A stretch of DNA of 15,328 nt from JADFUS01 sp036653215 (lineage in GTDB: Bacteria > Bacteroidota > Bacteroidia > Bacteroidales > Rikenellaceae). A program made the translations under genes and the position numbers. The notes beneath the pieces are model-generated. The model worked only from the letters and a program-made list of their open reading frames with translations. It searched no databases and had not been told where the DNA came from. Positions within the stretch are counted from its first letter, which is position 1. Each line of letters begins with the position of its first letter. Shown here piece by piece: positions 1-6,324 of this stretch. The stretch covers positions 1 through 15,328 of the forward strand of contig JAVVUK010000034.1 of NCBI GenBank assembly GCA_036653215.1, written 5' to 3'.

Positions 1-41
1 ACTTAAACTTCCATAAACCATATCGAAAAAGGATAATTATT

Positions 42-77
42 AATTAGGCGAATAGATATTATTCTATTCGCCTAATT
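42..77 (-). terminator. Hairpin terminator after the lipoprotein gene
   Basis: A perfect 15-bp inverted repeat pairs 42-56 with 63-77 around a 6-nt loop. It begins directly next to the stop codon of the minus-strand lipoprotein gene (78-80), so the stem forms immediately after translation ends. The tract following it on the minus strand is AT-rich but has no clean U-run, so it may work in both directions. The 41 bases left of it show no recognisable gene. Confidence 0.7.
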
Positions 78-1064
78 TTATTTGTCGACAACAGCAATCT
101 CGATCGATTTTTTCTCGCTATTGACATTTACTGTGGCGTTTGTTGATGCAATTGTTAAAGTTGATGATCCTGCTTTTACAGCGTGATAAGAACCTTCTAT
201 TTCCATCGTTCCTTTTGTCATGGTTAGGGTCTCTGGAGCTGTAACGGCATCTATATTTGAAGAGGTGACTGTAAATGTCACATCTTCAGTCATTGCTATA
301 TCTGATATGATCTTAAAAACGACATCATCTCCTACCTTTGCATTTTTATCGCCCATTATAGAGATGTCGGCAGGAATAGGGAGAACAGCGATTGTAAGAG
401 TGTTTAATTTGGCTCCGTCTTTTTCAGCGAAGACGACATTGCCGTTTTTTGTGGTAACGGTGACGATAGCTTCACCAACAGCAACACCTAAAGCTTGACT
501 GCTGATGACTTTTTTCCCTTTAGGCAAAATCATCGTTTTAGGGGTTGTTAATATATCAAGATTATTCGAAGTAATGGTTATCTGTACGTCTTCTGCGACC
601 TCCATGTTTGAAGATACTGTAATATAGGATGCGGCTCCTATGATACAGCTTTTTGAACCGGAAAAAGAAAGAATAGGTTTTACGATTTTTATCTTAACGT
701 CTTTAGTTACATACCTTGCACCCGGATAGTCGGAAGTTATAGTGACTATCGCTTCTGCTTCTGCAGAGGTGGTAAAGTCTATTTTTGCCTCTCTACCTTT
801 ATTATTAGTATCTATTGTACCCGATGTCTTTTTAAGAGATAAAGCAGGGTTATTTGAAGAGATAGTAAAATTCACATCGCTTTCGACATCACGGTCTAAT
901 CTAATTGTAAATACACCACTACCACCTAAAGGCACCGTTGTGCTTGAAGCTATGATATTGAAATAAGGATCTGTTTTTGGCTCTTGTGGAAATTCGTCAT
1001 TACAACTTGTTAACGTCGTGATTGTCATTGTTAAGATGACGATAATATAGAAAATCTTATTCAT
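78..1064 (-). CDS. Lipoprotein with three Ig-like repeats, probably outer-membrane
   Basis: The 328-residue product starts with a type II signal peptide: a charged MNK start, a hydrophobic stretch and the lipobox LTSC, with the lipidated cysteine at 21. The acidic residues D23 and E24 just after it resemble the lipoprotein export signals described for Bacteroidota, so surface exposure is possible. The rest divides into three similar units of about 95 residues (roughly 34-127, 130-232 and 233-328). Units 2 and 3 share the order: glycine turn, E-D-V strand, T-S-N, a P-x-T-x-x-x-x-K-G segment, then an alternating strand; unit 1 matches more loosely. This looks like tandem beta-sandwich (Ig/BACON-like) domains and no catalytic motif was seen. 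An AAAGGG stretch lies upstream of the ATG. The gene is 63 bp downstream of the sigma-54 activator and has its own promoter-like sequence. Function is not recognised; adhesion or glycan binding would be guesses. Confidence 0.85.
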   Translation of the reverse strand: MNKIFYIIVILTMTITTLTSCNDEFPQEPKTDPYFNIIASSTTVPLGGSGVFTIRLDRDVESDVNFTISSNNPALSLKKTSGTIDTNNKGREAKIDFTTSAEAEAIVTITSDYPGARYVTKDVKIKIVKPILSFSGSKSCIIGAASYITVSSNMEVAEDVQITITSNNLDILTTPKTMILPKGKKVISSQALGVAVGEAIVTVTTKNGNVVFAEKDGAKLNTLTIAVLPIPADISIMGDKNAKVGDDVVFKIISDIAMTEDVTFTVTSSNIDAVTAPETLTMTKGTMEIEGSYHAVKAGSSTLTIASTNATVNVNSEKKSIEIAVVDK

Positions 1065-1084
1065 AAGTTACCCTTTATTTTATG

Positions 1085-1115
1085 CAAAGATATTCTGTTT
1101 CTATCTACAAAACAA
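1085..1115 (-). promoter_or_regulatory. Bacteroidota-type promoter of the lipoprotein gene
   Basis: On the minus strand a -7 box TATCTTTG (1085-1092) matches TAnnTTTG. A -33 TTG (1113-1115) lies 20 bp upstream of it. Transcription would start near 1078, about 14 nt before the lipoprotein ATG. The element fits in the 63 bp behind the activator gene, so the lipoprotein need not depend on read-through. It is a housekeeping-sigma motif, not a sigma-54 -24/-12 motif. Confidence 0.6.
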
Positions 1116-1127
1116 CGTTTTTATCTC

Positions 1128-2321
1128 TTATTCGAGTAAATTATCTATATAAATACGTATTTCTCTGCTTGTTATCGTTTCTTTGCTAAAGAGGATCAGA
1201 CGCTCTATCATGTTGTGCAACTCTCTTATGTTACCTCTCCAATGACGATTTTTCAACATATCAATAGCATCATCATCAATTGTCAACACCTCCTTGTGAT
1301 AGAGAGTGCATATCTCTTTTATAAAGTATTTTATCAAAGCAGGAATGTCGTCACGCCTATCGTCTAACGAGGGAACAGTAAAAGATACGACACTTAACCT
1401 ATGATATAAGTCTTCTCTAAAATTTTTATTGTCTATCTCCTCAATTAAGTTTTTGTTTGTAGCGGCAATGATACGTACATCGACCTCAAAATCTTTCTCT
1501 CCGCCAACTCTGGTTATGCGATGTTCTTGCAAAACACGTAACAATTTAGACTGTGCTTGAAGACTCATGTCGCCTATCTCATCAAGGAATATCGTTCCTC
1601 CGTGCGCTAATTCAAAACGTCCTTTACGTTGTCCTATCGCCCCTGTAAAAGATCCTTTTTCGTGCCCAAACATCTCACTTTCGATAAGTTCATTTGGTAT
1701 GGCAGCACAATTGACCTCTATCAGAGGCATATCCCGCCGAGTACTTTGGGCATGTATACACTTTGCAACAAGCTCCTTGCCTGTTCCATTTGCTCCCATT
1801 ATTAAGACCCTTGCATCTGTCGGAGCAACTATGCTAATCATCTCTTTGAGGCGTGTTGTATGTTTACAGTCGCCTATTATTATAGGAGCATTGGTTATAG
1901 GGGTCTTATCTTTTTGTTTTATAGAGGGAACTCTTCCTTTTTCTTCTTCGGCATAATTTGTGATATCCCTAATATCAGAAAAGAGTTTATTTGGGCTTTG
2001 TATGGGTTTACATATAATATCATATACCCCTTTTTTTATAGCATATATTATCCAATCCGTATTTGGCTTTTCCGCAAGAAGAATTACATTGCTTTGTGGA
2101 AATAACTCAAGATAATGCTCGTAAGCATATTTTACGTTCGACACTTTAATATCAGCATCACAAATGATTAGATCAAATGTTCCGACTTTAAGGGCACTTT
2201 CAGCTTCAGTAGCATCTCCTGCTATGACAACGCTATATTTCTCATACTCAAGCAATTCCTTGAGCTGCTTGGTGACGCAACGATTGTTGTCAATCACTAA
2301 TATTCTGGATATTTTGCACAT
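1128..2321 (-). CDS. NtrC-family sigma-54 activator lacking a DNA-binding domain
   Basis: The 397-residue product has two domains. Residues 5-120 form a response-regulator receiver with D11, the phosphoacceptor D55 (ICDAD) and K105 (CKP). The second acidic residue is asparagine (N12), and the usual Thr/Ser switch position appears to be alanine (A83), so the receiver is somewhat degenerate. Residues about 147-390 are the AAA+ sigma-54 activation domain: Walker A GANGTGKE (176-183, K182), sigma-54 contact loop GSFTGA (223-228, a Ser variant of GAFTGA), Walker B IFLDE with D247 and E248, arginine-finger region REDLYHR (302-308) and sensor II GNIREL (363-368). The protein stops 29 residues after that motif, where relatives usually continue with a Fis-type helix-turn-helix of about 50 residues. 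Only 63 bp separate it from the next gene. No histidine kinase lies adjacent. Helicobacter FlgR is a known activator without this domain, so it may act from solution or through a partner. Confidence 0.9.
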   Translation of the reverse strand: MCKISRILVIDNNRCVTKQLKELLEYEKYSVVIAGDATEAESALKVGTFDLIICDADIKVSNVKYAYEHYLELFPQSNVILLAEKPNTDWIIYAIKKGVYDIICKPIQSPNKLFSDIRDITNYAEEEKGRVPSIKQKDKTPITNAPIIIGDCKHTTRLKEMISIVAPTDARVLIMGANGTGKELVAKCIHAQSTRRDMPLIEVNCAAIPNELIESEMFGHEKGSFTGAIGQRKGRFELAHGGTIFLDEIGDMSLQAQSKLLRVLQEHRITRVGGEKDFEVDVRIIAATNKNLIEEIDNKNFREDLYHRLSVVSFTVPSLDDRRDDIPALIKYFIKEICTLYHKEVLTIDDDAIDMLKNRHWRGNIRELHNMIERLILFSKETITSREIRIYIDNLLE

Positions 2322-2348
2322 AATAGGATTATAAGATAAAAATATTGT

Positions 2349-2410
2349 CTATATTTGCTACATAAATTCTGCCACAATCCTCATTCGGAAAATTTATGTG
2401 ACAAATATAG
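2349..2410. promoter_or_regulatory. Large inverted repeat carrying two inward-facing TATATTTG boxes
   Basis: Arms 2349-2368 and 2391-2410 are inverted copies of each other, matching at 18 of 20 positions, around a 22-nt centre. Each arm contains TATATTTG, a perfect -7 box (TAnnTTTG): one at 2350-2357 reading right towards the DUF4290-like gene, the other at 2402-2409 reading left towards the activator gene. Neither has a convincing -33 TTG at the usual distance. Two readings fit: face-to-face activator-dependent promoters of the divergent genes, or a dyad operator. A near-match to a sigma-54 promoter (TGGCAG-N5-ATGT, minus strand, within 2360-2374) lies across the centre and left arm, with GT where GC is expected at -12. 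Confidence 0.55.
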
Positions 2411-2412
2411 GC

Positions 2413-2437
2413 AAATTACAATGTATTATTGTAATTT
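2413..2437. repeat. Perfect 10-bp palindromic repeat, candidate operator
   Basis: AAATTACAAT (2413-2422) and ATTGTAATTT (2428-2437) are exact inverted copies with a 5-nt spacer. The site sits in the divergent intergenic region 40 bp before the DUF4290-like start codon. TTACAA recurs nearby at about 2439 and 2450, which makes a cluster of half-sites. It could bind a dimeric regulator or fold in the leader RNA. In so AT-rich a region some symmetry is expected by chance, so the call is tentative. Confidence 0.4.
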
Positions 2438-2476
2438 ATTACAAGTTTTTTACAATTATTTTTACATATACATATA

Positions 2477-3247
2477 ATGCTTAATAAAAATTACAATTCC
2501 ACAAGAGAACGTCTCCTTTTACCTGAATATGGGCGTCACATCTATAACATCATCAAAGCTTTAAGCGATATTCACGATAAAGAGGTCTTGAATGCTGCTG
2601 TTTTAAGAGTAATAGATATTATGGGAAATGTAAACCCTGCTTTACGAGACTCTCCTATATTTAGACATAAATTATGGGATCATTTGTTTATCATGTCCGA
2701 TTTTAAGCTTGACATAGATAGTCCTTATGATAAACCTACAAAAGAGGCTTTGGTTATGAAACCAAGACGTTTGGAATATCCTAAAAAGCGATTTACTCAC
2801 AAACAATATGGGAATAACATACGTGAGGTCTTAAATAAATTAAAAGGGGTCGATGATGCTGCTCATGTACAATCTGTTGCTGGAGATGTGGCTAAGTTCA
2901 TGAAGTTTAAGTCTTATGAATATAATCAAGAATACCCATGCAATGACGTTATTATAAACGACATTAAGAATTTTACAGATGGGGAAATTATTCTCCAAGA
3001 GTCTGTCCTTGACAAGACAAAGCTCGATTATAGCAGTAAAAAAGCCATACAACAGCGTAGTGGCTCGACAAATGCTACTTCAAATAGCGGACGCAACAAG
3101 CCAAATTGTAATTCGAATAATAAAAAAAGTGCGGCACCAATTTCGAGAGGTCAATATGGAGTAAAGCAACCTAACACAAAAGGAGGGCAACAAAATACAA
3201 GACCTAAAGGGGCCCCAAGACGAAATAATAATAACAATAACAAATAA
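2477..3247 (+). CDS. DUF4290-like conserved Bacteroidota protein
   Basis: The 256-residue product resembles the DUF4290 family, a cytoplasmic family of unknown role found in Bacteroidota; the call is from memory of family sequences (N-terminal LLLPEYGRHIYNII, then a W-D-H-L region near 67-70). Residues 1 to about 185 look mostly helical and folded. Residues about 188-256 form a low-complexity tail rich in Asn, Gly, Lys, Arg and Gln, ending in six asparagines and a lysine; it is strongly basic and probably disordered, as in many RNA-binding tails. No signal peptide or membrane segment is present. The start has no Shine-Dalgarno sequence, as is common in this phylum. It is the first gene of a plus-strand operon, with msrA only 5 bp downstream. 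In Bacteroides I recall this family next to murA, which is not the case here. Confidence 0.8.
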   Translation: MLNKNYNSTRERLLLPEYGRHIYNIIKALSDIHDKEVLNAAVLRVIDIMGNVNPALRDSPIFRHKLWDHLFIMSDFKLDIDSPYDKPTKEALVMKPRRLEYPKKRFTHKQYGNNIREVLNKLKGVDDAAHVQSVAGDVAKFMKFKSYEYNQEYPCNDVIINDIKNFTDGEIILQESVLDKTKLDYSSKKAIQQRSGSTNATSNSGRNKPNCNSNNKKSAAPISRGQYGVKQPNTKGGQQNTRPKGAPRRNNNNNNK

Positions 3248-3252
3248 ATAAT

Positions 3253-3735
3253 ATGAAAGAGGCTATTTTTGCAGGAGGATGCTTTTGGGGAGTGGAATAC
3301 TATATGCGACGTGCAGAAGGAGTTCTTTCTGTGGAGTCTGGCTTCACTGCTGGAACGGTTGAGAACCCTACTTACCAACAAGTAAAAACAGGTACCACAG
3401 GTCATGCTGAGGCTGTAAAGATCGTCTATGATCCTACAAAAACAGATTATGAAACTCTTCTAAAATTATTTATGGAGATACACGACCCTACTCAACTAAA
3501 TAGACAAGGAATAGACAAAGGAACTCAATATCGTTCAGAGGTTTATTATGCCGATGAAAATGAGAAACAGACTGCTGAAAAGATAATTACTATCCTCAAA
3601 GGTTTGGGTTATGATGTACAGACGAAGATCGTTCCACGTTCTCCTTTTTATAGTGCCGAAGGGTATCATCAACGATATTACGACAACATAGGAGAAGAGC
3701 CGACTTGTCATAAATATCAAAAAAGATTTCTATAA
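3253..3735 (+). CDS. msrA: Peptide-methionine (S)-S-oxide reductase MsrA
   Basis: MsrA reduces the S-epimer of methionine sulfoxide in oxidised proteins, using thioredoxin as reductant. The 160-residue product has the signature GGCFWG with the catalytic cysteine at 10, the GHAEAV segment, the DPTQLNRQG...TQYRS block and a YHQRYY motif near the end, in the normal family order. C152 near the C-terminus is a candidate resolving cysteine. It is a stand-alone MsrA with no MsrB domain and no signal peptide, so it should act in the cytoplasm. It follows the DUF4290-like gene by 5 bp and its TAA overlaps the next ATG by one base (TAATG), so translation is probably coupled to pepD. Confidence 0.96.
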   Translation: MKEAIFAGGCFWGVEYYMRRAEGVLSVESGFTAGTVENPTYQQVKTGTTGHAEAVKIVYDPTKTDYETLLKLFMEIHDPTQLNRQGIDKGTQYRSEVYYADENEKQTAEKIITILKGLGYDVQTKIVPRSPFYSAEGYHQRYYDNIGEEPTCHKYQKRFL

Positions 3736-5183
3736 TGACAATAACCGACTTAGAACCCAAAGAAATTTGGCGTTACTTTTATGAGATAACACAAACCCCT
3801 CGTCCCTCAAAAAAAGAGGAGAAGATAACTGCCTATATCCACAAATTTGCCACCGAGCAAGGTCTTAGTTTTAAAACAGATAAGATAGGGAACACCGTAA
3901 TATATAAGCCTGCCACAAAAGGCAAGGAAGGCTCTCCAATTACAATTTTACAGAGTCATCTCGATATGGTATGTGAGAAAAATGCGGATGTAGAATTCGA
4001 TTTTGAAAACGATCCTATTGATGCTTATGTGGAAGACGGATGGGTAAAAGCACGTGGAACAACGCTTGGTGCCGACTGTGGCATTGGGGTTGCCATAGCT
4101 ATGGCTATCCTTGCATCAAAGACTATTGCTCACCCTGCTTTGGAGGCTCTTTTCACCATCGATGAGGAGACAAGCATGAGCGGTGCTAACAATCTGGGCA
4201 GTTCTATTTTGAGTGGCAAATATCTTATAAACTTAGACTCTGAAGATGAAGGTGAGATATTTATAGGTTGTGCCGGAGGGATAGATACAGTGGCTTCTTT
4301 TGAGGTAAAAGAGAAGCCTGCCACGCAAGGATATATACCCATGCGTATTGATGTTCGTGGCTTACAAGGAGGACACTCTGGTGATGATATAAACAAAGGG
4401 TTTGCTAATGCGAATAGGGCTTTGGCTCGTTTGTTTTTTGAAAATTGGAATGATTTTCATTTTGAGATAGTAAATATAGAAGGCGGCAACCTTAGAAACG
4501 CTATTCCACGTGAGGCGTTTTGCTCTTTCCAACTCCATAGAGACGAGGCAGATAGGTTTAAAGAGACTTTTAGCCGTTATGTCAAAGTCTTAAAATCTGA
4601 ATATTCTATCACGGAGCCAGATATGGAGATTTCTCTTTCTTTGGAAAACGAATTTTCCAATTCTGTGTTTGATGATAAATTTATAAAAGACATATTAACA
4701 TCAATCGTTGTTACCCCAAATGGTGTTACAGCGATGAGCCCAGACATCCCAAATTTTGTTGAGACATCGACAAACCTTGCCTCTGTTAAGCGTGTTGGCA
4801 AGGAGTTACATATCGTCACAAGTCAGAGAAGCTCGGTAGAGAGCCGTAAGATAGCGTTGTCTAAAGTTATGGAAGAGCTCTTTATACGTTATGGAGCCCA
4901 CGTGACACATTCACACGGCTATCCAGGATGGACACCTATCACGAAGTCTGAATTACTGACTCACTTTTGTGAAAGTTACAAGAAGCTATTTGGCAGAGAT
5001 ATGGCTGTAAAAGCAGTACACGCAGGACTTGAGTGTGGTCTCATATTAGAGAAATACCCAGATTTAGAAATGGTGTCTGTGGGTCCTACCTTACGTAGGG
5101 TGCATTCTCCTGCCGAGAAGATAGATATAAAAACAGTCGATATGTTTTGGCGACTTATGGTAGATACTTTAGAAAAGATATAA
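3735..5183 (+). CDS. pepD: Aminoacyl-histidine dipeptidase (PepD, M20 family)
   Basis: PepD is a cytosolic di-zinc dipeptidase that cleaves Xaa-His and a range of other dipeptides. The 482-residue product keeps the metal and catalytic residues in their expected order: H75 and D77 in SHLDMVC, D114 in LGADCGIG, the glutamate pair E144/E145 in DEET, D168 in NLDSED and H457 in RVHSPAEK. The length is close to E. coli PepD. The middle portion after about residue 190 (GGHSGDDI) is the lid/dimerisation domain of M20 enzymes. Its ATG overlaps the msrA stop by one base, and its own TAA overlaps the next ATG in the same way, which fixes both starts and supports a single operon. No secretion signal is seen. 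Confidence 0.95.
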   Translation: MTITDLEPKEIWRYFYEITQTPRPSKKEEKITAYIHKFATEQGLSFKTDKIGNTVIYKPATKGKEGSPITILQSHLDMVCEKNADVEFDFENDPIDAYVEDGWVKARGTTLGADCGIGVAIAMAILASKTIAHPALEALFTIDEETSMSGANNLGSSILSGKYLINLDSEDEGEIFIGCAGGIDTVASFEVKEKPATQGYIPMRIDVRGLQGGHSGDDINKGFANANRALARLFFENWNDFHFEIVNIEGGNLRNAIPREAFCSFQLHRDEADRFKETFSRYVKVLKSEYSITEPDMEISLSLENEFSNSVFDDKFIKDILTSIVVTPNGVTAMSPDIPNFVETSTNLASVKRVGKELHIVTSQRSSVESRKIALSKVMEELFIRYGAHVTHSHGYPGWTPITKSELLTHFCESYKKLFGRDMAVKAVHAGLECGLILEKYPDLEMVSVGPTLRRVHSPAEKIDIKTVDMFWRLMVDTLEKI

Positions 5184-6133
5184 TGAAGAAACTAATTTTA
5201 TTTTTGCTGCTCTTAACCTCTTTCTCAGGTTCTTATGCCCAAACAAAGGATGAGTTAGCTGCAATTTACATAAACAAATACGCCAAATTAGCCATCAAGG
5301 AGATGGATCAATATGGGATCCCTGCAAGCATAACGATAGCTCAAGGACTCTTGGAGTCGGGGTATGGGAAAAGCCGTTTGGCAACAGAGGCCAACAACCA
5401 CTTCGGCATAAAATGCAAAACCACATGGACCGGAGGGAAGACATATCATGACGACGACGAGGCACAAGAGTGTTTTAGGGTATATCCCTCTGTTGAAGAC
5501 TCTTATAACGACCACTCTGTTTTCCTAAAGAGCAATCGTCGATATGCGTTTCTTTTTGATATAAATCCTAAAGATTATGAAGGGTGGGCTCATGGGTTAA
5601 AAAAATCGGGATATGCTACAAATCCACGATATGCCTATCTTCTGCTTGATATTATTGAAAGATACGACCTTGCGCAACTTGACAAAGGATATAACCCTAT
5701 GTTTAAAGAATCGCTTAATAAAGATGTTGTTAAAGATAAGCCTGAGACTCGCACAGAGATCGAAGATAACTTTGTCCTTGAGCCTAAATACACCTTTGGA
5801 GGCATGAAGGTATACCGTAACAACAAGAGCGACTTTGTTCTTTCTGTGGTTGGCGACACATATACCTCTCTTGCTGAAAGGTTAAACATGAAAGCCGAGA
5901 AACTGGCTCGTTACAACGATGCTAAGGTAGATGCTCCTGTTGGGAAAGTGGTGTACATACAACGTAAGGCATCCAAAGGACCTAAGGGGCTTAACTACCA
6001 CGTCATGAAAGAGGGTGAGACTATGTACCTTATCTCTCAACGTTACGGCATAAGTCACAAATGGTTATGCAACTTAAACGACAAGGCACGTGGTGAGACC
6101 CCTCGTGTTGGTGAAAGGATCCGTTTAAGATAA
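5183..6133 (+). CDS. Secreted glucosaminidase (GH73-like) with LysM repeats
   Basis: The 316-residue product has a cleavable signal peptide (MKK, a leucine-rich core, then SYA before Q20). Residues about 25-165 match the mannosyl-glycoprotein endo-beta-N-acetylglucosaminidase-type domain: AQGLLESGYGKS with the likely catalytic glutamate E58, then NNHFGIKC and the Y-x-x-V-x-x-S-Y-x-D-H block near 101-111. Such enzymes cut N-acetylglucosamine linkages in peptidoglycan. Residues 272-315 form a C-terminal LysM peptidoglycan-binding repeat (YHVMKEGETMYLISQRYGIS...), and 217-260 look like a more diverged one. I chose the ATG at 5183 rather than an in-frame one 36 nt upstream, because it starts the signal peptide directly and makes the same TAATG overlap seen at the previous junction. 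It is last in the four-gene operon and is followed by a strong hairpin. Confidence 0.92.
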   Translation: MKKLILFLLLLTSFSGSYAQTKDELAAIYINKYAKLAIKEMDQYGIPASITIAQGLLESGYGKSRLATEANNHFGIKCKTTWTGGKTYHDDDEAQECFRVYPSVEDSYNDHSVFLKSNRRYAFLFDINPKDYEGWAHGLKKSGYATNPRYAYLLLDIIERYDLAQLDKGYNPMFKESLNKDVVKDKPETRTEIEDNFVLEPKYTFGGMKVYRNNKSDFVLSVVGDTYTSLAERLNMKAEKLARYNDAKVDAPVGKVVYIQRKASKGPKGLNYHVMKEGETMYLISQRYGISHKWLCNLNDKARGETPRVGERIRLR

Positions 6134-6177
6134 CATATCTATTGTCTGTATAAAAAGGTCATAAGAGCCTTTATTTA

Positions 6178-6223
6178 ACAAATAGACCCCTGCTACAAGT
6201 TGTTGTAGCAGGGGTCTATTTGT
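6178..6223 (+). terminator. Perfect 21-bp hairpin after the glucosaminidase gene
   Basis: Positions 6178-6198 pair without mismatch with 6203-6223 around a 4-nt loop (GTTG). The stem includes a CCCC/GGGG block, which makes it very stable. It lies 45 bp after the glucosaminidase stop. The downstream sequence is AT-rich without a long U-run. Confidence 0.75.
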
Positions 6224-6266
6224 AATTATTCTTAGAGACTATTATAACACCGATATGGTACAAATA

Positions 6267-6300
6267 AAAATAGGAGAGGTTTTTACACCTCCCCTATTTT
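6267..6300 (-). terminator. Terminator of the aminotransferase gene
   Basis: Positions 6267-6280 pair with 6287-6300 with one mismatch (6275/6292) around a 6-nt loop. On the minus strand the stem is followed by a T-rich run (TATTTTTATTTG overlapping its base), as in an intrinsic terminator. It lies 25 bp after the aminotransferase stop. With the 6178-6223 hairpin it separates the two convergent operons. Confidence 0.75.
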
Positions 6301-6324
6301 CACTAAAAACCTATTAATCTTTTA

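Noticed and set aside
1065..1127. A missing HTH of the activator hidden by a frameshift after its stop
   Set aside because: Only 63 bp remain before the lipoprotein gene, and they hold that gene's promoter, far too short for a Fis-type domain.
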